Notes: generated by a model from the sequence alone, not told the origin. DNA of 64,000 bases from Pseudarthrobacter oxydans (GCF_013314975.1 NZ_JABTYH010000006.1:99952-163951), one strand, 5' to 3'; positions 10,163 through 19,169 are shown, counted from the first letter of the stretch. A program made the numbers and translations.

Positions 10163-10839
10163 GCCCGGTCCCCCTCAGCCGCCGGCACCAGTCCCGGGCG
10201 GATCTTTCCGGCCCGCTCCCACGGCGTGAGGAGCCGTTCCAGCAGGACAAGCAAAGCGTCCATCAGCAGGGCGAGGACAAGGATGGCGATGATCCCCACC
10301 ACAATTTCCGTTATGAAGCCCCGCTGCAGCCCTGATGTGAACAGCATGCCCAGGTTTCCGATGCCAAGCAGCGCTGCCACGCTGACCAGGGAGATGTTGC
10401 TGACGGACACCACCCGGAGCCCGGCGAACATGACCGGCAGGGACAGCGGCAGGTCCACCCGGAGGAACCGCGCCAGCGGCTTGTACCCCATGGCCACCGC
10501 GGCCTGTCCCACGTCCTCGCTCACCGAGTCGAAGGCGTCCAGGGCGGCACGGACCAGGAGCGCAACAGCGTAGATGGTCAGGGCCACCACCACGTTGAGC
10601 GGGTCCAGGATCCGGGTGCCCAGGATCGTGGGAAGGATGATGAACAGCGCCAGCGAGGGAATGGTGTACAGCAGCGAGGAGGCCGTCAGCACCACCGAGC
10701 GGAGCGCCCGGCTCTGCCGGGCCAGCTGCGCCAGGGGAAGGGAGATGGCCAGGCCCAGGACCATGGGGACGAGGGCAAGCACCAGGTGCTGGCCGGACCG
10801 TTCCAGGACCATGCCGATGTTGGCCAGGAACCACTCCAT
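10159..10839 (-). CDS. Osmoprotectant ABC transporter permease (OpuC-type, first)
   Basis: Partner permease of 226 residues with about five or six membrane segments and the EAA loop VSEDVGQAAVAMGYKPLARFLRVDLPLSLPVMFAGLR. The LYTIPSLALF motif typical of ProW/OpuBB permeases is near the N-terminus. Its start overlaps the ATPase stop by one base (TGATG) and its end overlaps the next permease by four. Confidence 0.92.
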   Translation of the reverse strand: MEWFLANIGMVLERSGQHLVLALVPMVLGLAISLPLAQLARQSRALRSVVLTASSLLYTIPSLALFIILPTILGTRILDPLNVVVALTIYAVALLVRAALDAFDSVSEDVGQAAVAMGYKPLARFLRVDLPLSLPVMFAGLRVVSVSNISLVSVAALLGIGNLGMLFTSGLQRGFITEIVVGIIAILVLALLMDALLVLLERLLTPWERAGKIRPGLVPAAEGDRA

Positions 10840-11939
10840 CAGAGTGCAGCCTGCCGGAGCTGGCGCGCTTCTTCAATGAGGGCCAGCACTTCTCCGCCCC
10901 GGATGACACCCTGCACCCGGCCCTCCGCATCCACGGCGACGCCGAGGCCCGACGGCGAGGACAGCGCAGCGTCCAGCGCGCGGCGCAGGCTTTCCCCGGG
11001 GCGGAACAGCGAACCTCCCGGGATGAGTCCGGCGGCAGTGCCGGGAGTGGACCAGCCCAGCGGCCGCATGTCTTCGTCCACCACCAGTTGCCAGCCGCTT
11101 GTTGCGTCCTGATCGGTTCCGGAGCCGCTGCGGCCGCGGACGATGGTCGGCACCGAATGGAGGGTGACGCCGTCGGACGAGGTGAAGCCAAGGTGCCGGA
11201 ATCCCCGGTCCCGTCCCACGAAGGAGGCCACGAAGTCGTTTGCCGGGGCACGGAGGATTTCCTCCGGCGTGGCGTACTGCGCAAGCTTTCCGCCCACGGC
11301 GAAGACGGCCACCTTGTCGCCCAGCACGGTGGCTTCATCGATGTCGTGCGTGACGAACACGATGGTCTTGGCCAGGTCCTTCTGGAGCCGCAGCAGCTCC
11401 TGCTGGAGCTCGTCGCGGACCACGGGATCCACGGCGCTGAACGGCTCATCCATGAGCAAAATGGGTGGATCGGCGGCGAGCGCACGGGCCACGCCCACGC
11501 GCTGCTGCTGGCCGCCGGACAGCTGCGACGGGTAACGCTTGGCGAGTGACCGGGCCAGGCCCACCACGTCCAGGAGTTCCTCGGCGCGCCGGCGGGCGTC
11601 GGCCTTGGACACGCCATTCAGCCGGGGCACGGTGGCAATGTTGTCCAGCACGGAGCGGTGGGGCAGCAGCCCGGCAGACTGCATGACGTACCCCATCGAA
11701 CGGCGCAGTTCGGGCGCCGGCACGGAGGTGACATCCTTGCCGTCCACCGTGATGGCCCCGGAGGTGGGTTCCACCATCCTGTTGATCATGCGGAGCGAGG
11801 TGGTTTTGCCGCAGCCTGACGGGCCCACGAAGACGGTGATTGAGCCCTTGCCGATGGACATGGAGAGGTTGTCCACGGCGGGTTGCCCGCCCTGGAACTG
11901 CTTGGTAACGCTCTGAAACTCGATCATCGCCTGGTCCAT
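10839..11939 (-). CDS. Osmoprotectant ABC transporter ATP-binding protein
   Basis: ProV/OpuA-type ATPase, 366 residues. It has Walker A GPSGCGKTTS, the Q-loop VMQSAGLLPH, signature LSGGQQQRVGVARAL, Walker B PILLMDEPFSAVDP, and the H-loop VTHDIDEA. The last 110 residues include a CBS-like region (PGESLRRALDAAL, GLGVAVDAEGRVQGVIRG); in OpuA such domains sense ionic strength. First gene of the operon. The start at ATG 11939 has AGGTGAG 8 bases upstream; ATG 11927 is an alternative. Confidence 0.93.
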   Translation of the reverse strand: MDQAMIEFQSVTKQFQGGQPAVDNLSMSIGKGSITVFVGPSGCGKTTSLRMINRMVEPTSGAITVDGKDVTSVPAPELRRSMGYVMQSAGLLPHRSVLDNIATVPRLNGVSKADARRRAEELLDVVGLARSLAKRYPSQLSGGQQQRVGVARALAADPPILLMDEPFSAVDPVVRDELQQELLRLQKDLAKTIVFVTHDIDEATVLGDKVAVFAVGGKLAQYATPEEILRAPANDFVASFVGRDRGFRHLGFTSSDGVTLHSVPTIVRGRSGSGTDQDATSGWQLVVDEDMRPLGWSTPGTAAGLIPGGSLFRPGESLRRALDAALSSPSGLGVAVDAEGRVQGVIRGGEVLALIEEARQLRQAAL

Positions 11940-11994
11940 GGTGCGGACTCACCTGTTCTCTGGGACGGGCTTCTGGAAGCACCGCGACATTGTC

Positions 11995-12008
11995 ATCAGC
12001 ACGCTGAT
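11995..12008. promoter_or_regulatory. Short inverted repeat upstream of the ABC importer operon
   Basis: ATCAGC-AC-GCTGAT, a 6-bp perfect inverted repeat about 56 bases upstream of the importer start, inside the 250-base divergent region 11940-12189. It could be an operator for the osmoprotectant operon. Nothing else gene-like is visible in this gap apart from the pirin -10. Confidence 0.25.
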
Positions 12009-12177
12009 AGTTACGGTAGCCCAAACCCGGCCCGGCAACACCTGCAGCGCCCCGAATCCGGGCAAAGGAATCCCTACTGTAACCATTCGGAGCCGGGACC
12101 GGGGCGGATGGGAAGTGCCGTTCCGGCCCGCAACCGCCGTGGCCAGGGCCGCTGTTCCGCCGTGGGCCGACCAGCCA

Positions 12178-12192
12178 TAAAGTGGTGGGGTG
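12178..12192 (+). promoter_or_regulatory. Putative -10 for leaderless pirin mRNA
   Basis: TAAAGT at 12178-12183, 6 bases before the GTG at 12190; no Shine-Dalgarno. Confidence 0.4.
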
Positions 12193-13203
12193 ACCAACTT
12201 GGAAATAGCGCCGCAGCAGGAAGTCTGTCCGCCGGCAGCCCCTGAGGGCAGTTCCGGCCCCTGCCTTCAGCTGTGGCCCCAACGCGAGGTACCGCTCGGC
12301 GGAGTCCGCGCCATGAACGTCCAGCGGACGCTGCCGCAGCGCGGCCTGCCCACCATCGGGGCATGGTGCTTCCTGGACAGCTTCGGCCCGGACCGGACTG
12401 CGATGTCCGTACTCCCCCACCCCCACATTGGCCTGCAGACCGTGACCTGGCCCCTGGCCGGCCACATCCGCCACCGGGACAGCGTGGGCAGCGACGTTGT
12501 GGTCCGGCCGGGTGAACTGAACATCATGACGGCGGGCCACGGCGTCTCCCATTCCGAGTTCGCCGTGCTTCCTCCTGCCGGCGAAGCCCTGCCGGTGCAG
12601 CGCGGGCTGCAGCTCTGGGTGGCCCTGCCGGGCGGTGAACGGCACCGGGAGCCGGCATTCGAGCAGCACCGTGAACTTCCCCGCGCCAGCGGGCACGGCT
12701 TCACCGCCACGGTGATGGTGGGTGAATTTGCCGGCATCGCGTCGCCGGCAACCATGTATTCACCGATCGTGGGTGCGGACGTCTCGTGCGGCGGGACCGC
12801 AGTGCTGCCGCTCAATGCCGCGTTTGAGCACGGCATCCTTGTGCTCGACGGCGGCCTGGCGGTGGACAGCCAGGAGATTCCACCGGGCCCGCTGGGCTAC
12901 CTGGGCACGGGCCGCACGGAGCTGCAGGTGCAGGCACTCCCCGGCACGCGTTTCCTCCTCATCGGCGGCGAGCCCTTCCAGGAAGAGCTGCTGATGTGGT
13001 GGAACTTTGTGGGCCGCACCCACGAGGAAGTGGAGCAGGCCAGGAGCGACTGGGAAACCCAGGCCGGCCTGCCGGATACGGAGACGGCGGCGGCCCGGTA
13101 TGGCCTGGTCCCCGGCCACGGTCCGGACGCGGGGCCCGAGGCGGGACGCATTCCCGCCCCTCCGCTCCCGGGCGTACGGCTGACGCCCCGGAAACGGCTT
13201 TAA
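12190..13203 (+). CDS. Pirin family protein
   Basis: Bicupin metalloprotein of the pirin family, 337 residues. The N-terminal cupin has the metal-binding HPHIGLQTVTW block and the later GHGVSHSEF block; the C-terminal cupin ends with FLLIGGEPFQEELLMWWNFVGRTHEEVEQARSDW, a standard pirin signature. Known pirins act as quercetinases or redox-sensing co-regulators, so the biochemical role here cannot be assigned. Start GTG 12190 is the first in frame; the next ATG would remove part of the first cupin. The stop lies 14 bases from the convergent kinase. Confidence 0.9.
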   Translation: MTNLEIAPQQEVCPPAAPEGSSGPCLQLWPQREVPLGGVRAMNVQRTLPQRGLPTIGAWCFLDSFGPDRTAMSVLPHPHIGLQTVTWPLAGHIRHRDSVGSDVVVRPGELNIMTAGHGVSHSEFAVLPPAGEALPVQRGLQLWVALPGGERHREPAFEQHRELPRASGHGFTATVMVGEFAGIASPATMYSPIVGADVSCGGTAVLPLNAAFEHGILVLDGGLAVDSQEIPPGPLGYLGTGRTELQVQALPGTRFLLIGGEPFQEELLMWWNFVGRTHEEVEQARSDWETQAGLPDTETAAARYGLVPGHGPDAGPEAGRIPAPPLPGVRLTPRKRL

Positions 13204-13217
13204 AGGACCGGACCGGA

Positions 13218-14165
13218 TCAGGCCTGCTCTGCCACCAGCTGAAGCACACCGAAGACTGGTTCCTGGTCCAGCACGCGGATGTCTGTCACCCCGGCATCCA
13301 TCAGGTGGCGGCGGAAGGAGTGCTGCAGCGGTGCCACGTTCATGCCCAGTCCGCCGCCCAGGATTACGGGGCCGGTGATACCCAGCTGCTGCAGCACCTG
13401 CAGGGCCAGGCCGGCAAGGTCCTTCCCGGCCTGGTCCAGCAGCGCCTGGCTTTCCGGGTGGCCTCCTGCCGCGGCCTCCACCACATACCGGGCCTGCTGG
13501 GCCCAGAAGCGCCGGCCGGTCTTCGGTGAATGGAACAGCGCGATGAGGCGGTTGGGGTCGCCCACCCCGCAGGACTGCAGCAGGGCCGTGGTGAGTTCGT
13601 CGGCGGGCAGGCCCCGGTTCATCCGGCCCAGGCTGTGCCGCACCGCTTCGCGGCCAAGCCAGTAACCGCTGCCTTCGTCGCCCAGGAGGTAGCCCCAGCC
13701 GCCTGCCCTGGCCTCGCCGCCGTCGGCATTCCTGCCCCAGGCGGCCGAGCCGGTGCCCGCAATCACCGCGACTCCCGTGCTTGCGTGCCCGGCGGCCAGC
13801 AGCAGCCGTGAATCGTGCACCACGGTCACCCGGGCACCGGGCACGTGCGGCTGGATCAGGGACGCCAGGGCTGCGGCGTCGTCTTCGGTGTCGATGCCGC
13901 CCGAGCCCGCATAGACCTGGGACACCTGCCCTCCGCCGATGCGCGCGAAGAGGTCGGCAAGGTTGGCGGCCGCCTCGTCGCGGGTGACGTTCTGCACGTT
14001 GGAGCTGCCGGCGGACTCATCCGCCACCGGCACCCCGTCCTCGAAGCGGACCCCGTGGGTCTTGGTGCCACCAATGTCCAGCCCGATGATGACACCGCGG
14101 AGCGGAGTTGAGGCGGGATTCTGGGCGGCGACGGGAAGCGCGGAGGAATTTTCGGTGTTGGTCAC
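13218..14165 (-). CDS. BadF/BadG-family sugar kinase, N-acetylglucosamine kinase-like
   Basis: ASKHA-fold kinase of 315 residues. Phosphate-1 motif GLDIGGTKTHG near residue 28, phosphate-2 region VIAGTGSAAWG, then LLGDEGSGYWLGREAVRHSL and the adenosine motif ILGGGLGMN. This set matches BadF/BadG/BcrA/BcrD ATPases, whose sugar-kinase members include eukaryotic-type GlcNAc kinase. Phosphorylation of GlcNAc or glucosamine during cell-wall recycling is the likeliest role. I chose GTG 14165, preceded by TACCCT at 6 bases and no Shine-Dalgarno; the open frame continues to 14204 with low-complexity residues. Confidence 0.8.
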   Translation of the reverse strand: MTNTENSSALPVAAQNPASTPLRGVIIGLDIGGTKTHGVRFEDGVPVADESAGSSNVQNVTRDEAAANLADLFARIGGGQVSQVYAGSGGIDTEDDAAALASLIQPHVPGARVTVVHDSRLLLAAGHASTGVAVIAGTGSAAWGRNADGGEARAGGWGYLLGDEGSGYWLGREAVRHSLGRMNRGLPADELTTALLQSCGVGDPNRLIALFHSPKTGRRFWAQQARYVVEAAAGGHPESQALLDQAGKDLAGLALQVLQQLGITGPVILGGGLGMNVAPLQHSFRRHLMDAGVTDIRVLDQEPVFGVLQLVAEQA

Positions 14166-14177
14166 GTCACAAGGGTA
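14163..14177 (-). promoter_or_regulatory. Putative -10 for leaderless sugar kinase mRNA
   Basis: TACCCT at 14172-14177, 6 bases from the GTG at 14165. Confidence 0.35.
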
Positions 14178-14224
14178 ATGGTGCGGGGGCGGCGGACGGC
14201 CCATCCCCCCGTTCCCGGCCGCAG

Positions 14225-15214
14225 CTAGCGGGACCGCTGCCGCACCAGTCCCGCCAGCAGTCCTGGCCCCTCCGTCACCACCAGGTCCCGGAACAGCCGT
14301 ACCGGCACCGGCTCCGAACCAGGCTTCCGCCGCCGCCAGGACAGGCCCACCTCGCGGAACGCCAGGGCGGAGTCGAGGGGAACTTCGACCCAGCCCAGGT
14401 TCCCGGTTTCGGGGCTGACGGTACGGCCCGGGGCATCACCTCCCGGCGGCAGGATGCTGACGCCCAGGCCGGCGGAGACCAGTCCCCGGACCGTGTGCGA
14501 GTCCTGGCTTTCGAAAGCGATGCGCGGCCGGTAGCCGGCCTCGCGGAACAGCGCATCGGTGAGCGAACGCATGCCGTACCCGGGCCCGAGCGCCACAAAG
14601 GGGTCTGCCCTGATGTCGGCGAGCCGGGCAGAGGGCTGCGCGGCGAGGGGATGGCTGTGGTGTACCACCAGGCGCAGCGGTTCACGGTACAGCGGCGCCG
14701 AGGACAGGTTCCGGCCGGGCGGCGCCACGGGAGCCGTCAGTGCCAGGTCCGACTCACCCGAGGCCAGCTCGTCAAGGCAGGCATTCCGGGCCCCCTGGCT
14801 CAGCGTGAAGGCAGCGCCGGGATGACGGGTCCGGAAGGCACTGATCAGGAGCGGCAGGGCGGCCTCGCCGAACGTGTGCTGGAAGGAGAGGGAAATCCTC
14901 CCCCGCACCACGTCCGACTCGTCGCGGACGAGGTCCAGCCCCGCCTGGAACGCCGTGAGGGCCTGCTCGATGTACGGCAGCAGGGTGCGGGCGGCGGGTG
15001 TCAGGCGGACTCCCCTGCCGTCCCGGACCAGGAGTTCGGTCCCGACGACGGCGCTCGCCCGGGCAAGGGCGCGGCTCACCGTGGACTGGGGTACTCCGAG
15101 CAGTTCCGCGGTTTCCGTGACGTGTTCGGTCCGCCCCAGCTCAGCGAGCACGGGCAGGAGCGGCAGCAGCTGCACGAGCTGCTTCTGGTCTTGCTCCATG
15201 TCTTCGTCCTCCAT
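14225..15214 (-). CDS. LysR family transcriptional regulator
   Basis: LysR regulator of up to 329 residues: N-terminal winged HTH (TETAELLGVPQSTVSRALARAS, GTELLVRDGRGVRLTPAAR), linker helix, and a C-terminal substrate-binding domain (RGRISLSFQHTFGEAALPLLISAFRTRHPGA). ATG 15214 and ATG 15199 are both possible; the latter has GGAGG 8 bases upstream. Divergent from the YnfM-like MFS gene at 15305, the classic LysR arrangement, and a palindrome with a T-N11-A core lies between them. The effector is unknown. Confidence 0.9.
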   Translation of the reverse strand: MEDEDMEQDQKQLVQLLPLLPVLAELGRTEHVTETAELLGVPQSTVSRALARASAVVGTELLVRDGRGVRLTPAARTLLPYIEQALTAFQAGLDLVRDESDVVRGRISLSFQHTFGEAALPLLISAFRTRHPGAAFTLSQGARNACLDELASGESDLALTAPVAPPGRNLSSAPLYREPLRLVVHHSHPLAAQPSARLADIRADPFVALGPGYGMRSLTDALFREAGYRPRIAFESQDSHTVRGLVSAGLGVSILPPGGDAPGRTVSPETGNLGWVEVPLDSALAFREVGLSWRRRKPGSEPVPVRLFRDLVVTEGPGLLAGLVRQRSR

Positions 15215-15262
15215 GTCCTGCCCGCGGACTCATCCGTTGACGCTATGAGTTTTACACGAGCC

Positions 15263-15280
15263 ATGCATTGGATGCATCCA
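15263..15280. promoter_or_regulatory. Candidate LysR operator
   Basis: The 12-bp perfect palindrome TGGATGCATCCA (15269-15280) contains a T-N11-A spacing (T15268 to A15280) and a second ATGCAT copy at 15263-15268. It lies between the divergent LysR and MFS genes, about 25 bases upstream of the MFS start. Confidence 0.5.
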
Positions 15281-15292
15281 TTGCCCGAAAGC

Positions 15293-15307
15293 TACGCTGG
15301 CCGCATG
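15293..15307 (+). promoter_or_regulatory. Putative -10 for leaderless MFS mRNA
   Basis: TACGCT at 15293-15298, 6 bases before the ATG at 15305, and 12 bases after the palindromic LysR site. Confidence 0.4.
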
Positions 15308-16543
15308 GCACACATCGTCCGGCCGGACAGCACTCCCACCCCGCGCTGGAACGGACATGCAAAGGGCTCGACGGCGTACGCCAGGATCCTCGCCGGCCTG
15401 TCCTTCGCCGGTGTGGCCACCTTCGCCCAGCTTTATTCCACCCAGGCCGTGCTGCCGATCCTGGCCTCAGACCTGCGGGTCAGTGCGGCGGAGGCCGCCC
15501 TGACCATCTCCTTGGCCACCGTGGGCCTTGCGGTGACAGTGATTCCCTGGTCCTTCCTGGCGGACCGGATCGGCCGGGTCCGGGCCATGGCGTGGGGCAT
15601 TTCGATAGCCACCGTCCTTGGCCTGCTGGTTCCGCTGTCCACCAGCTTTGGCATGCTGCTTGCCCTGCGGCTCCTTGAGGGGATGGCGCTTGGCGGCATC
15701 CCGGCCATCGCCATTGCCTACCTCAACGAGGAAGTCACCAAAGTGCACGCGGCACTGGCGGCCGGAAGCTATGTTGCCGGCACCACCCTGGGCGGGCTCG
15801 CCGGCCGGCTGATGGCCGGTCCGGCCGGCGAACTGTGGGGCTGGCGCGCGGCGGCACTGGCGGTGTCCATCCTTGCCACCCTCGCCGCCGTCGCCTTCCT
15901 CATCCTGGTGCCGAAGGCCCAGGGATTTGTCACCGCCCCCGCGGCCGGGCTGCGCGGGGCGTTCCGGACCCTCGGCGGCCACCTGCGGAACGTCCGGCTG
16001 CTCGTCCTTTATGGCCAGGCCTTCCTGATGATGGGCGGGTTCGTGGCGGTGTACAACTACCTGGGGTTCCGGCTGTCCGGCGAACCCTTCGGCCTTCCGG
16101 GGACACTGATCAGCCTGATCTTCCTCGCCTACCTGTCAGGGACCGTCACGTCGCGCTGGTCTGCGGGGCTGACCCTTCGCTTTGGCCGCCGGGCTGTCCT
16201 GCTCGCAGGCCTGGCGTTGTCCACGGCGGGCCTTGCCCTGACGCTGACGCAGTCCCTTGCCCTGATCCTGGCGGGCCTGGTGGTGTTCACCGGCGGTTTC
16301 TTCGCCGCCCACAGCATTGGGGCCGGGTGGACCGGCGCCCTTGCCAGCACCGGCCGGGCCCAGGCCGCCTCGCTGTACAACCTGGCCTACTACCTCGGGT
16401 CCAGCATCATCGGCTGGGCCGGCGGACTGGTGTTCCAGTCCGTTGGCTGGAATGCCCTGGCCGCGGCAGTCATGGTCCTTGCCTGCCTCACTGCGGCGGC
16501 TGTCGCCGTCGTCCACCCCGGGAAGGAACGCGCCGCGGCGTAG
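15305..16543 (+). CDS. MFS transporter, YnfM-like
   Basis: Twelve-span major facilitator of 412 residues, resembling the YnfM/arabinose-efflux group that is usually partnered with a divergent LysR gene. The N-terminal half contains TFAQLYSTQAVLPILASDLRV and the motif A-like loop FLADRIGRVRAMAWG. Paired hydrophobic spans continue to the basic C-terminus. The frame is open far upstream, but the ATG at 15305 is the only start that fits the transporter and the divergent promoter. The substrate is unknown; efflux is likely. Confidence 0.9.
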   Translation: MAHIVRPDSTPTPRWNGHAKGSTAYARILAGLSFAGVATFAQLYSTQAVLPILASDLRVSAAEAALTISLATVGLAVTVIPWSFLADRIGRVRAMAWGISIATVLGLLVPLSTSFGMLLALRLLEGMALGGIPAIAIAYLNEEVTKVHAALAAGSYVAGTTLGGLAGRLMAGPAGELWGWRAAALAVSILATLAAVAFLILVPKAQGFVTAPAAGLRGAFRTLGGHLRNVRLLVLYGQAFLMMGGFVAVYNYLGFRLSGEPFGLPGTLISLIFLAYLSGTVTSRWSAGLTLRFGRRAVLLAGLALSTAGLALTLTQSLALILAGLVVFTGGFFAAHSIGAGWTGALASTGRAQAASLYNLAYYLGSSIIGWAGGLVFQSVGWNALAAAVMVLACLTAAAVAVVHPGKERAAA

Positions 16544-16707
16544 AAGCCGGCGGCACTGTGGTTCCGTCATCCAGGACGCTCCCGTGAAGATTCTGCTTTC
16601 CGCGCCGGGATGCGGCAGCGCGAAATTCGGCGACCGGCACGCAAAGTACCTGGTACCGCAGCCTGGCGCGGCTAGGATGAAACCCAGGATCGTCACGAGG
16701 AGCAGCA

Positions 16708-17211
16708 GTGAGCACGAATGCCAGGAACGCCAGGCCGGGAGCGCACCTGGAACCGCTGGACGCGATCGACGAGCGGCTCCTGGCGGCCCTGGTGGCCGAT
16801 GCCCGGATCTCCAACAAGCAGCTCGCGGAACTGGTGGGAATTGCCCCTTCCACCGCCCTGATGCGCACCCGCGCCCTGTCAGAGCGGGGCATCGTCCAGG
16901 GGTACGAGGCCAAGCTCAACCTGTCAGCGATCGGCCGGTCCGTACAGGCCTTGGTTGCCGTGCGGCTCCGCGCGCACGACCGCGACCAGATCGACCGTTT
17001 CACAGGCAGGGTGCCGCATCTGCCAGCAGTGCTGTCCACCTTCCACACCTCAGGGTCGGTGGACTACCTGCTGCATATCGCCGTCGCAACCACCGAGGAC
17101 CTGCGGGACTGGGTGCTGGACAACCTGGCTACGGACCCCGTGGTGGGGCACACCGAGACAACGCTGGTGTTCGAACACATCCAGGGCAACCACGGTCCGT
17201 TGCCGGATTAG
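16708..17211 (+). CDS. Lrp/AsnC family transcriptional regulator
   Basis: The 167 residues comprise an N-terminal HTH (LDAIDERLLAALVADARISNKQLAELVGIAPSTALMRTRAL) and a C-terminal RAM/AsnC ligand-binding domain (VQALVAVRLRAHDRDQIDRF, GSVDYLLHIAVATTEDLRDWVLDNL). GTG start at 16708 with GAGGAG 6 bases upstream; TAGGAT near 16671 may be its -10. Convergent with the second MFS gene. A general feast/famine or amino-acid-responsive regulator; target unknown. Confidence 0.92.
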   Translation: MSTNARNARPGAHLEPLDAIDERLLAALVADARISNKQLAELVGIAPSTALMRTRALSERGIVQGYEAKLNLSAIGRSVQALVAVRLRAHDRDQIDRFTGRVPHLPAVLSTFHTSGSVDYLLHIAVATTEDLRDWVLDNLATDPVVGHTETTLVFEHIQGNHGPLPD

Positions 17212-17237
17212 CAGGGCTGCCGAAACCTGCCGGGTGA

Positions 17238-17254
17238 AGCCTGCCTCGCAGGCT
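17238..17254. terminator. Short hairpin between convergent lrp-like and MFS genes
   Basis: AGCCTGC-CTC-GCAGGCT, a 7-bp stem overlapping the MFS stop codon. Position suggests a bidirectional terminator, but there is no T-run. Confidence 0.3.
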
Positions 17255-18500
17255 ACTTGCGCCGCCCGATGAGCGCGAGCCGGAGCGTCACGGCCGACAG
17301 GATCAGTGCCGCACCGCCGCACAGCCCCACGAACCCGGCCACGGCAGCGGGCAGGCCGAAGACACCGGCGGCCCAGCCAAGGCCGAGGACCGGCACCGCG
17401 CTGCCGAGGTAGGTGATGACGTAGACGGTGCTGACAATCTGTGCGTGGCGCGACGCCTCCACCCTGGCAGCAACATCGTTGAAGACGGTGCGGAACGCGA
17501 TCCCCTGGCCCACACCGGCGGCAAGGGCTGCGGCCACCAGCAGGACGGGACTGTTCCATGCTCCCGCCGCCCCCAGCAGCGCGACGGACACGCCCAGGAC
17601 CGCCAGTCCGGCTGGAACCGTGTAGCGGCCGCGGAGGGTCAGCAGCTGGCTCAGTGCGGAGGATGCCAGGGCGAGGCCGGCCAGGACGCCCACCAGGGGG
17701 CGCGAGTCCGTGTGCAGCACCTGCGCGAAGTAGCCGGGGGCAAGCGACAGGCAGAACCCGAAGACCGCGAAGCTGAGGAATCCGACGCCCGAGGCAAGCC
17801 AGAAGGCGCCCCTCGCCTCGCGGGACACGGAAGGGCGGCGCGGCGCGAGGGCCTTCAGCGGCTGGGAAGGTGCGGGGAGGCTGATCGCGGGCCGGGCACG
17901 CAGCAGGAACAGCGGCACCAGCAGCCCGGCCAGGATCAGGGAATGGATGTAGTACGGGGCTGTGGTGGCGCCCGGGAGGAGTGACAGCAGTCCCCCAATG
18001 ACCGGCCCCGCCGCCACTCCCCCGGATGATGCCAGCAAGGTGAAGCGTGACGCCCATTCCGGGCGGGACGGAAGGAGTTCGCGCAGGGCTGCGGCGCTGG
18101 CACCCGTGGCCAGCGCAACCGCTGTCCCCTGCAGGGCCCTGCCCGCACAGAGCGCGGTGAGCGTCTCTGCTTCAGAGAAGAGCCACCCGCCGGCCAGTCC
18201 TGCAAGGACAGCCAGGATGAGCGCAGCCCGCCGGCCGATGTGGTCAGACCAGTGCCCGGCCAGCATCAGCGTGGCGACCAGGGACAGGACGTAGCTGGCG
18301 AACGCGGCAGTGACTCCCAGCGTGGAAAGCCCAAGTTCGGCCTGCAGGAGAGGGTACAACGGCGTGGCCAGGTTGGCACCCACCAGGAGGGTGAAAATCA
18401 CGGTTCCCGCCATCACCAGCCGGGTTGTGGTGGACGCATCCCACCCGGCGGACGCAGCGGCCGGGGCGGGGCGCATGCGGAGTTCGCTGAAGACCGTCAT
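17253..18500 (-). CDS. MFS transporter
   Basis: Twelve-span drug/metabolite major facilitator of 415 residues. The motif A loop reads GHWSDHIGRRAALILAVLAGLAGG, and the rest is paired hydrophobic spans with a basic central loop and tail (RLALIGRRK). I chose ATG 18500, which has AGAGG about 7 bases upstream; the frame is open to 18578 with a basic leader that does not look membrane-embedded. It lies between two Lrp/AsnC-type genes, divergent from the one at 18673, which may regulate it. The substrate is unknown; amino-acid efflux is possible given the Lrp partner. Confidence 0.88.
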   Translation of the reverse strand: MTVFSELRMRPAPAAASAGWDASTTTRLVMAGTVIFTLLVGANLATPLYPLLQAELGLSTLGVTAAFASYVLSLVATLMLAGHWSDHIGRRAALILAVLAGLAGGWLFSEAETLTALCAGRALQGTAVALATGASAAALRELLPSRPEWASRFTLLASSGGVAAGPVIGGLLSLLPGATTAPYYIHSLILAGLLVPLFLLRARPAISLPAPSQPLKALAPRRPSVSREARGAFWLASGVGFLSFAVFGFCLSLAPGYFAQVLHTDSRPLVGVLAGLALASSALSQLLTLRGRYTVPAGLAVLGVSVALLGAAGAWNSPVLLVAAALAAGVGQGIAFRTVFNDVAARVEASRHAQIVSTVYVITYLGSAVPVLGLGWAAGVFGLPAAVAGFVGLCGGAALILSAVTLRLALIGRRK

Positions 18501-18672
18501 GGTGTGCCGCCTCTGGTTCATACCGCGGCGGGGGGTCTTTGTGGGAGTCCGGCGCGGGGTGGATATCCGATGCCTCAAGAGTGCGCTACGGCTGCTCCTT
18601 TGATCGGATTTTCATGGAAGAATTGCGCAGGATCATCAAAATGTCCGCCTGTGTGTGATGGAGAGTGACTAA

Positions 18673-19152
18673 ATGAACCAGTTGGACCCCACCGATCTCA
18701 AGATTCTCCTGGCGATGATCCGTGATCCCCGGATCCAAATCGGCGAACTGAGCGAATCTCTGGGCATTGCCCGGAACACGGCCCAGACCCGGGTCCGGCG
18801 CCTCCTCCGCGCGGGAGTGCTGCGGCCCGGCGGCCGGGAGGTGGACCTGGAAGCGGTGGGCTATGACGTGGTGGCCTTTGTGACCATCGAGGTGTCCCAC
18901 CGCGAACTGGACGGCGTGGTCGCTGCGCTCCGGTTGATTCCCCAAGTCCTTGAGGTCCATGAGATCTCGGGCCGTGGGGATGTCTGGTGCCGTGTGGTGG
19001 CCACGGACACCCACAACCTCCAGTCCTCCCTCCGGCAGGTCCTGAGAATCAAGGGCGTGATCCGGACCGAAACGGTCCTGGCACTGCACACCCACATCCC
19101 GTACCGCACTGAGCCCCTGATCAGCGGGCTCGCCAAGGCATCAAACACCTGA
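18673..19152 (+). CDS. Lrp/AsnC family transcriptional regulator
   Basis: The 159-residue product has an N-terminal HTH (LDPTDLKILLAMIRDPRIQIGELSESLGIARNTAQTRVRRLL) and an AsnC effector domain (VTIEVSHRELDGVVAALRLIPQVLEVHEISGRGDVWCRVVATD). ATG 18673 with GGAGAG 7-8 bases upstream. Divergent from the MFS gene with a 172-base shared upstream region, so local control of that exporter is plausible. Distinct in sequence from the Lrp-like protein at 16708. Confidence 0.92.
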   Translation: MNQLDPTDLKILLAMIRDPRIQIGELSESLGIARNTAQTRVRRLLRAGVLRPGGREVDLEAVGYDVVAFVTIEVSHRELDGVVAALRLIPQVLEVHEISGRGDVWCRVVATDTHNLQSSLRQVLRIKGVIRTETVLALHTHIPYRTEPLISGLAKASNT

Positions 19153-19169
19153 CGCCATGGCCGGGCGGC

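Noticed and set aside
14108..15304. N-terminal extension of the MFS gene
   Set aside because: The frame is open for 399 codons upstream, but it lies antisense to the LysR gene; the transporter begins at 15305 after the divergent promoter.
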